Below, piece by piece: positions 56,892 through 64,000 of a stretch of DNA of 64,000 nt (position 1 is the stretch's first letter; the number at the start of each line of letters is the position of its first letter). The notes beneath the pieces are model-generated. The model had not been told where the DNA came from, ran no database searches, and was given only the letters and a program-made list of their open reading frames with translations. A program made the position numbers and the translations under genes. Source of the DNA: CAZNOG01 sp964574635 (GTDB lineage: Bacteria > Bacteroidota > Bacteroidia > Flavobacteriales_D > Cryomorphaceae); assembly GCA_964574635.1 (NCBI GenBank), contig CAZNOG010000013.1, positions 1 through 64,000 of the forward strand, read 5' to 3'.

Positions 56892-59105
56892 ATGATTGCA
56901 CGCATTCATAGCCACATGTCACACTTCATTTCTAAAATTGCTTCAAAGATTTTCCTGTTCTTTATGGGTACCGTGCTCTGCCTGTCGGCATATTTCATCA
57001 CGACCGCCTATTTCAAGGGAATCGAAAGAGGAGAACAAGCGGAAATCGAAAGACTGGAGAGCATCGCCAAGACTTTTTCCCTGGCGGTGCAATGGCCGAT
57101 CGAACGGGAAGCCACCCCGCTGAGGGCCAGTGCGGAGTTGCAGGATGAGTTCCGCTCACGGATCGTCCACATGATCGACAACGTGAACCGCACCAACGGG
57201 CTGGATCCGGGCCTCCACGTGGCGCTGTACTTTATCAAATCGGATTCTTGGGAGATCATCTCCGCCGACGGCAATCCTACAGAAGTACAGAAGGAACACA
57301 TTTACAACGGATTAATCGCCACCGACCACAGCAACCCCGAAGCACAGCGCAGCATTGGACTCGCGGAAGGCGAAGTGTTTTACGCCACGCCTTTGCAACT
57401 GAATCAGTTTCCGGAAGTGCAAGGGTACATCTATATCCAAGGCGATACCTCTTTGCAGGAAGCCAAAGCCAAAGAGCTCATTCTTCAGCGCGTCGCCATC
57501 TTTTCGTTGGTGATTTTGGGCATTGCGATTCTCGGATACCGAACGCTTCGAAAGATTTTCGCCCACGAGGTGAAAAGCCGAAACAAATTGATTGAATACG
57601 CCCGCCTCGCCGATGAGCGAAACGCGGAGCTGGAAACGCTCTCCTTCGTTTTGGAACGAAGTGAAAACTTGATCTTGCTGGCCGACAGCAAGGGGCGAAT
57701 CGAATGGCTGAACAAAGGCGAACAGCGCAAAAACAACTATTCCAGGGAAGAGCTCGACGAATTTATCGGTCGGGAACTGGCGGAAGTGAGCCAGTACCCC
57801 AAGATTCAGGAAGTCATCGATAAGGTGGTATCGACCAAGGAAAAATACGTGTACGAGGCAAAGAGCTTCGACGAAAATAAGCGGGAATTTTGGGCGAGCA
57901 CCACCGTAACTCCCATCCTGGACGAAAATGGCGAAGTGTCGAAACTCCTTTTCATCGACGCCGATATCACGAAATTGAAGATCGCGGAAAGAGAGATTTC
58001 CAAGCTGGCGCAATTCCCCAAGGAATTCACCAAACCCGTGATGCGTTTCGGTGCGGACGGATTGGTGATGTACGCCAACGACGCCGGAAAGGAATTGATC
58101 ACCAAGTGGGGAGGACAATTGAATTCGCACCTCCGAAACAAGAACGTGCTCAAAATCTTGAGCGAGGTACGCGCGGATGGCAGGGACAAGGACGTGAACA
58201 TCGAACTCGAAAACCGCATTTACAGGCTGCATCTCCACCCGGTGATGAACGAAGACTACGTAAACGTTTACGCCGAAGACATCACCGAAGCGCACGGCGA
58301 CCAGAGCGATTACCGCGCCAAGGCCTTGCAACTGGAGCAGCACAACCTCAACATCACCGACAGCATCAACTACGCGAGGAGGATTCAATCGGCGATTATT
58401 CCAGGCGAAGACGAAGTGAGGAGATACTTCAAGGATTCCTTCGTCATGTCGAAACCGAAAGACATCGTAAGCGGTGATTTCATTTGGCTGAAAGAAGCGG
58501 TGCCCAACGAAGAGTACTTGGTGGCCTTGGCCGATTGCACCGGTCACGGAGTGCCCGGCGCCATGATGTCGATCGTGGGGCACAGCCTTCTGAACGAGAT
58601 CGTGGAAAACGAAAACATCACCGATCCGGCGACCATCTTGGAACGCCTCAACACAGAAATCATCCGCTCGTTGCGGCAAAAAACCAACGCCGATTCCAGC
58701 GACGGCATGGACGTAAGCATCACAAAAATCAACGTCAAAACCCGGACCGTCGTCTTCGCGGGCGCCTACCAGCCCATCTATTGGATCAACGGTAAACTCA
58801 ATGTCCTTAAAGGCGATCGACAGCCCATCGGTGGACTGCACCACGACACCAATCGGAAGTTTACCAACCACGAGTTCAAATTTTCCAAAGGCGACGCCCT
58901 GTACTTCGCCAGCGATGGATTCGCCGATCAGTTCGGCGGAGAAGAAGACAAGAAATTCTTGTCCCGTCGTTTGGTCGAACTCCTGCACCGAAACCACCGT
59001 TACAGCATGCAGGCCCAATCCACCATCTACAAAAACGCTTTTGAAAGCTGGAGAAAAGGTCGTGATCAGGTGGACGACGTGTCCCTCATGGGCATCAAAT
59101 TCTAA
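56892..59105 (+). CDS. Membrane-bound PAS/PP2C (SpoIIE-type) serine phosphatase
   Basis: 737 residues. Two transmembrane helices (IASKIFLFFMGTVLCLSAYFITTAYF, about 16-42; and VAIFSLVILGIAILGYRTL, about 200) flank a periplasmic sensor region. A PAS domain follows (VLERSENLILLADSKGRIEWLNKGE, EYxASTTVTPILDENGEVSKLLFIDADIT in the open form ASTTVTPILDENGEV), then a second PAS-like segment, and a C-terminal SpoIIE/PP2C phosphatase: INYARRIQSAIIPGEDEV, SKPKDIVSGDFIW, LADCTGHGVPGAMMSIVGH with the metal-binding aspartates, and SDGFADQFGG. Such phosphatases act on anti-anti-sigma or SiaC-type partners. A start at 56916 is also possible. Confidence 0.88.
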   Translation: MIARIHSHMSHFISKIASKIFLFFMGTVLCLSAYFITTAYFKGIERGEQAEIERLESIAKTFSLAVQWPIEREATPLRASAELQDEFRSRIVHMIDNVNRTNGLDPGLHVALYFIKSDSWEIISADGNPTEVQKEHIYNGLIATDHSNPEAQRSIGLAEGEVFYATPLQLNQFPEVQGYIYIQGDTSLQEAKAKELILQRVAIFSLVILGIAILGYRTLRKIFAHEVKSRNKLIEYARLADERNAELETLSFVLERSENLILLADSKGRIEWLNKGEQRKNNYSREELDEFIGRELAEVSQYPKIQEVIDKVVSTKEKYVYEAKSFDENKREFWASTTVTPILDENGEVSKLLFIDADITKLKIAEREISKLAQFPKEFTKPVMRFGADGLVMYANDAGKELITKWGGQLNSHLRNKNVLKILSEVRADGRDKDVNIELENRIYRLHLHPVMNEDYVNVYAEDITEAHGDQSDYRAKALQLEQHNLNITDSINYARRIQSAIIPGEDEVRRYFKDSFVMSKPKDIVSGDFIWLKEAVPNEEYLVALADCTGHGVPGAMMSIVGHSLLNEIVENENITDPATILERLNTEIIRSLRQKTNADSSDGMDVSITKINVKTRTVVFAGAYQPIYWINGKLNVLKGDRQPIGGLHHDTNRKFTNHEFKFSKGDALYFASDGFADQFGGEEDKKFLSRRLVELLHRNHRYSMQAQSTIYKNAFESWRKGRDQVDDVSLMGIKF

Positions 59106-59316
59106 ACGGTTCCCTTTCTTGTCTCACTTGGCGGGGCGCCGCGGTGGAATCGCCGCGAGGCCCCGGCCCTATTTTGCGCGAAAAAATCTCCAACGGCGAA
59201 GTGAAATCTTTGTATATTCAAGCGATTTATTACCTTCCATCGTCGTTACGCGCCCCAGCTTGGGCAGATGAAAATTCAACACGACCGGAGGTGCCCATCG
59301 TTGAAAGCAAAATTGG

Positions 59317-61305
59317 TTGAACATGCATTTGGAGATTCTTAACAAACTCAGATCTTTACTCGAATCTGAAGACGTCCTGGCGGCGAGGCGGGAGTTCAAC
59401 AGCCTCAAATCACAATTCAATAGCCTTCCTCTGGAAGACCCGACCGTCACCAACGAAAAAACGGAAAACCAAGACGACGCACCCACCGGAACCGGTGAAA
59501 CTGCCCCCGAGGGTCAATCTCCCGCCGAGGAAGCGGATCGGACGATGACCGACGGAGTTGAAGAGGCGGACGATGCCCTCGAAAAGGCTCCCCAAGCGGA
59601 AGCACCCGCACCGGTAGAACCCACCACTCCACCCGCGGAATCGGAAGCCGGCGAAACCGCGACGGCAGACGTCCAAGACGAAAAAACCGAAAAAACCGAA
59701 GAGGCGCCCAAAGAACCCGCTTCGGCAGCTTCCAAAAGCGAAACGGGAGAAGACGGCGGAAAGAGTTCAGACGGTGGGGCGGCGGCCATCGACCCGGTGG
59801 CCATCATGGGCGAATTCCGAAACGTGGTAAACGCTTTCAACGAAAAGCTCAAGCAAACGCGGGAGGCCCGGGAAAAAATCGAAAAAGAAACCATCGCCAT
59901 CGCCAAGGACCTCCTCGACGAGATGAAAACCCTCGTAGAAGACGAAGAGAACATCGGCAAAGCCTTCTCGCGATTCAACGCCATTCAAGCGCGGTGGAAG
60001 TCGCTGCCCAAAGTGAGCAACGACATGTACCGCGACCTGAATTCGGAGTACAACAAGTACCTCGAGAAGTTCTTCTACAACATCAACATTTACAAAGAGC
60101 TCAAAGAACTCGACCTCAAGCGCAACTTGGAAAAGAAAATCGCGGTGCTCGAAAACCAGAAGAAACTGCTCGATCAGAACGACATCCGACTTTTGGAAGT
60201 GGAGGTGCGCATGAACCAAGACTTGTGGAACGAAATCGGACCGACCTTCCGCGAAGATTGGGAAAAACTGAAAGACGAATTCTGGAGCGTGACGCGCAGC
60301 ATTTACGGCCGCATCCAAGACTTCTACACCGAGCAGCGCAAAGAGCAAGAAAAAAACCTCGAGAAGATGAAAACCATTCTCGAGTCCACCCGTAAGGTCG
60401 TCGATCTCAACCTGAAATCGACCAAAAAGTGGCACGAAAAATCCGAGCAAATCAAGGAGCTGCAAAAAGAATGGAAAATGGTGGGTTTCGTGCCGCGAAA
60501 AGACTCCAAGGAACTCGTCAAGGAATTCAGATCCCTGTGCGATCAATTCTTCGATGAGAAGCGGGCCTTCCACACGGCTTTGAAAAAAGAGCAAGACGCC
60601 AACCGCGACGCCAAAGAAGCCCTGATCAAAGAGGCCGAAGCCCTGAAAGACAGCGAAGACTGGCAGGAAACCACACGGGAACTCATCGCCCTACAAGAGA
60701 AGTGGAAATCCATAGGTCCCGCCTTCCAACGCGATGAAAACCGCTTATGGAAGCGCTTCCGCGCGGCGTGCAACCACTTTTTCAACAGGAGAAACGAGTT
60801 CCGCGACGGCAGGGAGAGCCGAGAAAAAGAAAATCTGGAAAAGAAACTCGCCTTGATGGAAGAGTTGGATGCGTTCGACGTCAAATCGGTAGAGGACCCC
60901 ATGGCGAGCCTGAAATCCTTCAGCGACCGATGGAGGGAAATCGGCCATGTACCCATCAAGGAAAAGAAAAAAATCGACGATCGATTCGACAAGGCGCTGA
61001 ACGCCAAATACAAGGAACTCAACATCGATCGCGAACAATTGAGGCGACTCAAGTTCGAAGAGCACGTCGAAGACCTCAAGGAGAGCAAAAAAAGCGAGCA
61101 CCTACTGCGGAAGGAAGAAGACATCGTCCGCAGCAAAATATCCCGCTTGGAAAGCGAAATTCACCAACTGGAAAACAACATGGGATTCTTCGCCGACACC
61201 AAAGGCGCGGAAAAGTTCAAGAAAGATATTCAGAGCAAAATCGACGACGCGAGGTCCAAAATCGCCGAACTCATGGATCAAATCCAAATATTGAGAAACG
61301 CGTGA
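59317..61305 (+). CDS. DUF349 domain protein
   Basis: 662 residues. Residues ~30-155 are a low-complexity acidic stretch of Glu, Ala, Thr, Pro. From ~160 the protein is helical with several DUF349 repeats, recognisable from the 'W..L...SN....L...F......F....' rhythm: IQARWKSLPKVSNDMYRDLNSEYNKYLEKFF, DLWNEIGPTFREDWEKLKDEF, LQKEWKMVGFVPRKDSKELVKEFRSLCDQFFDEKR, LQEKWKSIGPAFQRDENRLWKRFRAACNHFFNRR and SDRWREIGHVPIKEKKKIDDRFDKALNAKY. The family's role is poorly defined. The next gene starts inside its stop (GTGA). Confidence 0.88.
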   Translation: MNMHLEILNKLRSLLESEDVLAARREFNSLKSQFNSLPLEDPTVTNEKTENQDDAPTGTGETAPEGQSPAEEADRTMTDGVEEADDALEKAPQAEAPAPVEPTTPPAESEAGETATADVQDEKTEKTEEAPKEPASAASKSETGEDGGKSSDGGAAAIDPVAIMGEFRNVVNAFNEKLKQTREAREKIEKETIAIAKDLLDEMKTLVEDEENIGKAFSRFNAIQARWKSLPKVSNDMYRDLNSEYNKYLEKFFYNINIYKELKELDLKRNLEKKIAVLENQKKLLDQNDIRLLEVEVRMNQDLWNEIGPTFREDWEKLKDEFWSVTRSIYGRIQDFYTEQRKEQEKNLEKMKTILESTRKVVDLNLKSTKKWHEKSEQIKELQKEWKMVGFVPRKDSKELVKEFRSLCDQFFDEKRAFHTALKKEQDANRDAKEALIKEAEALKDSEDWQETTRELIALQEKWKSIGPAFQRDENRLWKRFRAACNHFFNRRNEFRDGRESREKENLEKKLALMEELDAFDVKSVEDPMASLKSFSDRWREIGHVPIKEKKKIDDRFDKALNAKYKELNIDREQLRRLKFEEHVEDLKESKKSEHLLRKEEDIVRSKISRLESEIHQLENNMGFFADTKGAEKFKKDIQSKIDDARSKIAELMDQIQILRNA

Positions 61306-61604
61306 CAAACGGCAAGCGCATATACGCATACAAATTGACGCTGCCGGCTTTAGCGGCCGCTTTGATTTTCCTCGTCGTTTCCTGCGGCAATCCTCCCCCG
61401 CCCGAGACCGATCAACCGCTGATTCACGAAGGGATGTCGGTGGAAGAGTTGAAGGAAATTTTGGGTGCGCCCGACAGCATTTATCCCGGCGGCACGGTCT
61501 ACGACGCCAACACCGAGACCACGAAGAAAGTGGAAAGGTGGATGTATCCGAAAAGGAATGTTCTGGTGATCGACGATACCGTCAAGAGTCCGGCCATTCA
61601 CTGA
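61302..61604 (+). CDS. Small BamE/SmpA-like lipoprotein
   Basis: 100 residues from GTG at 61302, which overlaps the preceding stop codon (GTGA). A basic start and hydrophobic segment (LTLPALAAALIFLVVSC) end in a lipobox. The mature part contains IHEGMSVEELKEILGAPDSIYPGGTVYDA, which matches the BamE/SmpA/OmlA-type 'G.s..ev...lG.P' motif, followed by VERWMYPKRNVLVIDD. BamE belongs to the outer-membrane assembly complex in proteobacteria; here only the fold is suggested. No ATG in frame precedes the hydrophobic segment, so GTG is the only reasonable start. Confidence 0.75.
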   Translation: MTNGKRIYAYKLTLPALAAALIFLVVSCGNPPPPETDQPLIHEGMSVEELKEILGAPDSIYPGGTVYDANTETTKKVERWMYPKRNVLVIDDTVKSPAIH

Positions 61605-61643
61605 CCGATGGCGTGGCGTGCGATGGACGCGTAGGGTTTTTTG

Positions 61644-61658
61644 GGTTTTTGTGGGTGT
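61644..61658 (+). repeat. Dispersed GTGGGTG repeat, copy 7
   Basis: GGTTTTTGTGGGTGT, identical over the core to copies 1 and 2. It lies between convergent genes. Confidence 0.75.
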
Positions 61659-61740
61659 GGCTTGGGGAAATCCCGATACCCGCTGTCGGAGCGGTTCAAA
61701 ACCGTTCCCAACCGAACTCCGGCATTTGCCGAAGCGGCGA

Positions 61741-61986
61741 TCAATTCAGGTGAAGCAGGTTGATGCTTTCCAAATGCGCCTCCGATTCGAAGATGTTTTC
61801 CACCGCCCGGATGTACTGCACCTTCCTGTCGAATCGATAACTCACCTCCACGTAAAATCCGAACAGATCGTAAATCATGATCCTCGCCCCGTTGTGACTG
61901 CTACGCTCGTCCAAAAACTTGCCGTATTTGGTCAAAAGGCTCGCCTTCCCGTCGAAGTTTAAGCCGTTAAAGTCTAAAAGTGTCAT
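61741..61986 (-). CDS. Small conserved hypothetical protein
   Basis: 81 residues from the ATG at 61986 (MTLLDFNGLNFDGKASLLTKYGKFLDERSSHNGARIMIYDLFGFYVEVSYRF, quoted only by its ends MTLLDFN and FYVEVSYRF). It has a helix, then two strands, then a C-terminal helix (VENIFESEAHLESINLLHL). It resembles a short Bacteroidota family of unknown function. A second ATG four codons earlier (61998) is nearer the -7 box; I prefer 61986 because it matches the recurrent family start and has GAAAGG just upstream. Confidence 0.7.
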   Translation of the reverse strand: MTLLDFNGLNFDGKASLLTKYGKFLDERSSHNGARIMIYDLFGFYVEVSYRFDRKVQYIRAVENIFESEAHLESINLLHLN

Positions 61987-62006
61987 AGCCCTTTCCATTT
62001 CTTCTG

Positions 62007-62014
62007 CAAATATA
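62007..62014 (-). promoter_or_regulatory. -7 promoter box
   Basis: TATATTTG on the minus strand exactly matches TAnnTTTG, 8 nt before the ATG at 61998 and 20 nt before the one at 61986. Confidence 0.55.
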
Positions 62015-62038
62015 GCGCGCGTTTCGACGAATGTCAAT

Positions 62039-62464
62039 ATTTTCTCGACGAATGAAGAAAACTATTTTGTTGAGCACTCGCGACCGTCTTGACTTTCAAA
62101 TGATTTCACCCCGAATTGAACGTGGCTTTACCAGGCGGCAACGGAAGGGTCAGATCGACGGCCCCCGAATTAATGCATTCTTAACCTTTCCGAAAAGTCC
62201 GCATCCGCGTTAATGAGTAACATTGCACCTCGAAACAGACGCGTGCGGACATTACGCGAAGGAATAAATTAATGCGCTCACATTCAAAGGAAGAACAGAC
62301 CGATTATTTCGTTCCCCGCTCTCGGATTTCTCATCAAATGCACCGTCACGCTCGGTTACTCACTCTTTTCCCGACAACACTCCCACTCCGGCGATTCGAT
62401 CAATCGGAAGGGGACGTGATCCGTCAAAGACTTCGATTAAATCAACTTTCAATCCTTTAGATTC
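62039..62464. other. Intergenic region upstream of the phosphate transporter
   Basis: About 425 bp, divergent. No convincing gene is seen; short open frames here have no protein-like pattern. It is the presumed promoter region of the PiT gene, but I could not identify a clear -7 box or Pho-type operator. Confidence 0.5.
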
Positions 62465-64000
62465 ATGGATACTTACCACATATTGGTAATTGCGCTGTTG
62501 GTATTGGCTGCGGCAGACGTCATGGTTGGCGTGAGCAACGACGCAGTCAACTTCATGAATTCGGCGATCGGTTCCAAAGTGGCTCCGCTCTATGTCATTC
62601 TCATCATCGCGAGTTTAGGCGTCTTCTTGGGTGCAAGCATGAGCGACGGCATGATGGAGATCGCGAGGAAAGGAATTTTCAACCCGGAGTATTTCACATT
62701 CCAGGATTTGATGGTCGTTTTCGTCGCGGTCATGATTTCGGATATTTTGCTGCTCGACTTCTTCAACACCTTGGGACTCCCCACGAGCACCACGGTTTCC
62801 ATCGTTTTCGAATTGCTCGGAGCATCCCTCGCCGTCGGACTTCTCGCTCTGTACCACGACCCCACGAGGGCCGACAGCATTTGGGAGATGCTCAACGTCT
62901 CGAAGGCCACCCAGATCATTTTCGGAATTTTCGTCAGCATCGGTATCGCCTTCACCGTCGGCGCAATCGTTCAATGGTTCACGCGATTGTTGTTCACCTT
63001 CCGATTCGAAAAGAACCTCAAAACCTTCGGCGCACCCTTCGCCGCAGCTTCCATTGCGGTGATCGTGTACTTCGCCTTGGTGAAAGGCATGAAAGGAGCC
63101 GTGTTCCTTTCCACCGCGCAAGCGGACTACATCAACAACAACGCCCTGCTGATCATTGCGTTTGCATTCGTAATTTCACTCATTCTGGTGATCATCATCC
63201 AGCGATTCTTCAATTACAATCCATTGAAGGTGGTCGTGCTCATGGGAACCTTCGCATTGGCCATGGCATTCGCAGGAAACGACCTCGTAAACTTCATCGG
63301 TGTGCCCATCGCAGCGTACGAAGCGTACGACGCATGGCAGGCATCGGGTGTTGGGCCGGGCGAGTTTCGCATGGAGATGCTGGCCGAAAAGGTCAAGACC
63401 AACCCCCTGTTTTTGTTCGCCTCGGGAGCCATCATGGTGGCCACGTTGTGGCTATCCGGCAAAGCATTCCGCGTGGTGGAAACGGAAGTCAATTTGGGTA
63501 GTCAAGCCAAGGTGAACGAGCGCTTCAAGCCCAACGCCTTGTCGAGGGGTATCGTGCAAGCGGCCGACAAGTTGGGCAAGAAAATCGATTCCAAAATACC
63601 TCGTAAAACCAACGCGATCATCAATTGGCGGTTCCGAACCTTAATCGACGACACGGAAGGGGCACCGGCTTTCGATTTGGTCCGCGCCAGCGTAAACCTC
63701 ATGGTGGCGGCCATCCTGATTTCCTTCGCCACTTCACTGAAATTGCCGCTTTCCACCACCTACGTCACCTTCATGGTGGCCATGGGTACATCCATTGCCG
63801 ACAGGGCGTGGGGTGCGGGCAGCGCCGTATACCGCGTGGCGGGCGTGCTGAAAGTAATCGGAGGTTGGTTCATGACGGCCTTGGTGGCGGCCACTTCCGC
63901 CGGAATCATCGCGACCATCATCTATTTCGGCGGAAACTACGTGTCGCTGGTATTGTTTGCCGTTGCGGCGGTGGTGCTCATCCTTTCGAATAGACCGAGA
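62465..64000 (+). CDS. PiT-family inorganic phosphate transporter (partial, cut by window end)
   Basis: 512 codons from the ATG at 62465 to the edge without a stop. The PiT signatures are both present: an N-terminal half with VGVSNDAVNFMNSAIGSKVAP and a second half with AFAGNDLVNFIGVPIAAYEAY. Many transmembrane helices are separated by a charged cytoplasmic loop (roughly residues 335-410), which makes it the long PiT form (about 700+ residues in Bacteroidota). LPLSTTYVTFMVAMGTSIADRAWG is in the late core, as is DFFNTLGLPTSTTVSI earlier. It imports phosphate with a cation. A second phosphate transporter of another family is encoded at 32290-34095. Confidence 0.93.
   Translation, partial: MDTYHILVIALLVLAAADVMVGVSNDAVNFMNSAIGSKVAPLYVILIIASLGVFLGASMSDGMMEIARKGIFNPEYFTFQDLMVVFVAVMISDILLLDFFNTLGLPTSTTVSIVFELLGASLAVGLLALYHDPTRADSIWEMLNVSKATQIIFGIFVSIGIAFTVGAIVQWFTRLLFTFRFEKNLKTFGAPFAAASIAVIVYFALVKGMKGAVFLSTAQADYINNNALLIIAFAFVISLILVIIIQRFFNYNPLKVVVLMGTFALAMAFAGNDLVNFIGVPIAAYEAYDAWQASGVGPGEFRMEMLAEKVKTNPLFLFASGAIMVATLWLSGKAFRVVETEVNLGSQAKVNERFKPNALSRGIVQAADKLGKKIDSKIPRKTNAIINWRFRTLIDDTEGAPAFDLVRASVNLMVAAILISFATSLKLPLSTTYVTFMVAMGTSIADRAWGAGSAVYRVAGVLKVIGGWFMTALVAATSAGIIATIIYFGGNYVSLVLFAVAAVVLILSNRPR

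Noticed and set aside
1..64000. CRISPR arrays, insertion sequences, prophage, integrases, toxin-antitoxin or defence genes
   Set aside because: No regular spacer-repeat array, transposase motif, terminal inverted repeats with a coding core, or known defence domains were found.

Overview
The window is chromosomal DNA of a Bacteroidota bacterium, most likely a Flavobacteriia-like lineage with unusually high GC for that group. The supporting signs are many promoters with the Bacteroidota -7 box TAnnTTTG, a T9SS plug protein (DUF5103), a C-terminal T9SS sorting domain, a LytS/LytTR two-component pair, a BlaI/BlaR1 pair whose peptidase carries a TonB-type C-terminus, DnaE with an N-terminal proofreading exonuclease, S16 with a long acidic tail, a Na+-NQR operon and monomeric isocitrate dehydrogenase. 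I see no phage, integrase, transposase or CRISPR array. The content is mostly core or housekeeping, densely packed in short operons.

Layout. 0-8 kb: DUF4924, an OmpH-like lipoprotein, SiaC-family regulator, LytTR response regulator/LytS kinase, ACP-phosphodiesterase-like protein, MltF-like transglycosylase, an alpha/beta hydrolase. 8-17 kb: BlaI/BlaR1-TonB, a membrane-anchored MutS-like ATPase, an outer-membrane barrel, nitroreductase, M28 peptidase, MscS channel, a small membrane protein. 17.6-18 kb: a gene-poor gap with a possible structured RNA. 18-24 kb: nqrABCDEF on the minus strand. 24-32 kb: T9SS plug, ApaG, P5C dehydrogenase, FtsB/DivIC, LON-domain protein, an unknown membrane protein, isocitrate dehydrogenase. 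32-41 kb: Na/Pi cotransporter, tRNA-Asp(GTC), DUF58, thioredoxin, dnaE. 41-47 kb: VOC, DUF3703, DUF1648, HD hydrolase, a T9SS cargo protein, rpsP-rimM-trmN6. 47-53 kb: a lipoprotein, saccharopine dehydrogenase, then three consecutive lipoproteins with CsgG/LpoB-like and LPP20-like features. 53-64 kb: PaaZ, TerC, enoyl-CoA hydratase, SpoIIE-type PP2C phosphatase, DUF349 protein, BamE-like lipoprotein, and a PiT phosphate transporter cut by the window end.

The most interesting material lies between genes. Four copies of a ~140-165 bp element (6681-6831, 11812-11975, 35534-35672, 43008-43167) share three conserved blocks. The helix arms between the blocks differ in sequence from copy to copy but stay complementary, so structure rather than sequence appears to be conserved. 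A second, shorter dispersed repeat (core TTTTTGTGGGTGT) occurs at least seven times between genes, once as an inverted pair. Several -7 boxes sit only 4-7 nt before the start codon, which predicts leaderless or near-leaderless mRNAs. The three-lipoprotein cluster at 49.4-53.0 kb is the best candidate for an undescribed protein system.

All family assignments come from reading motifs by eye. No database search was run.
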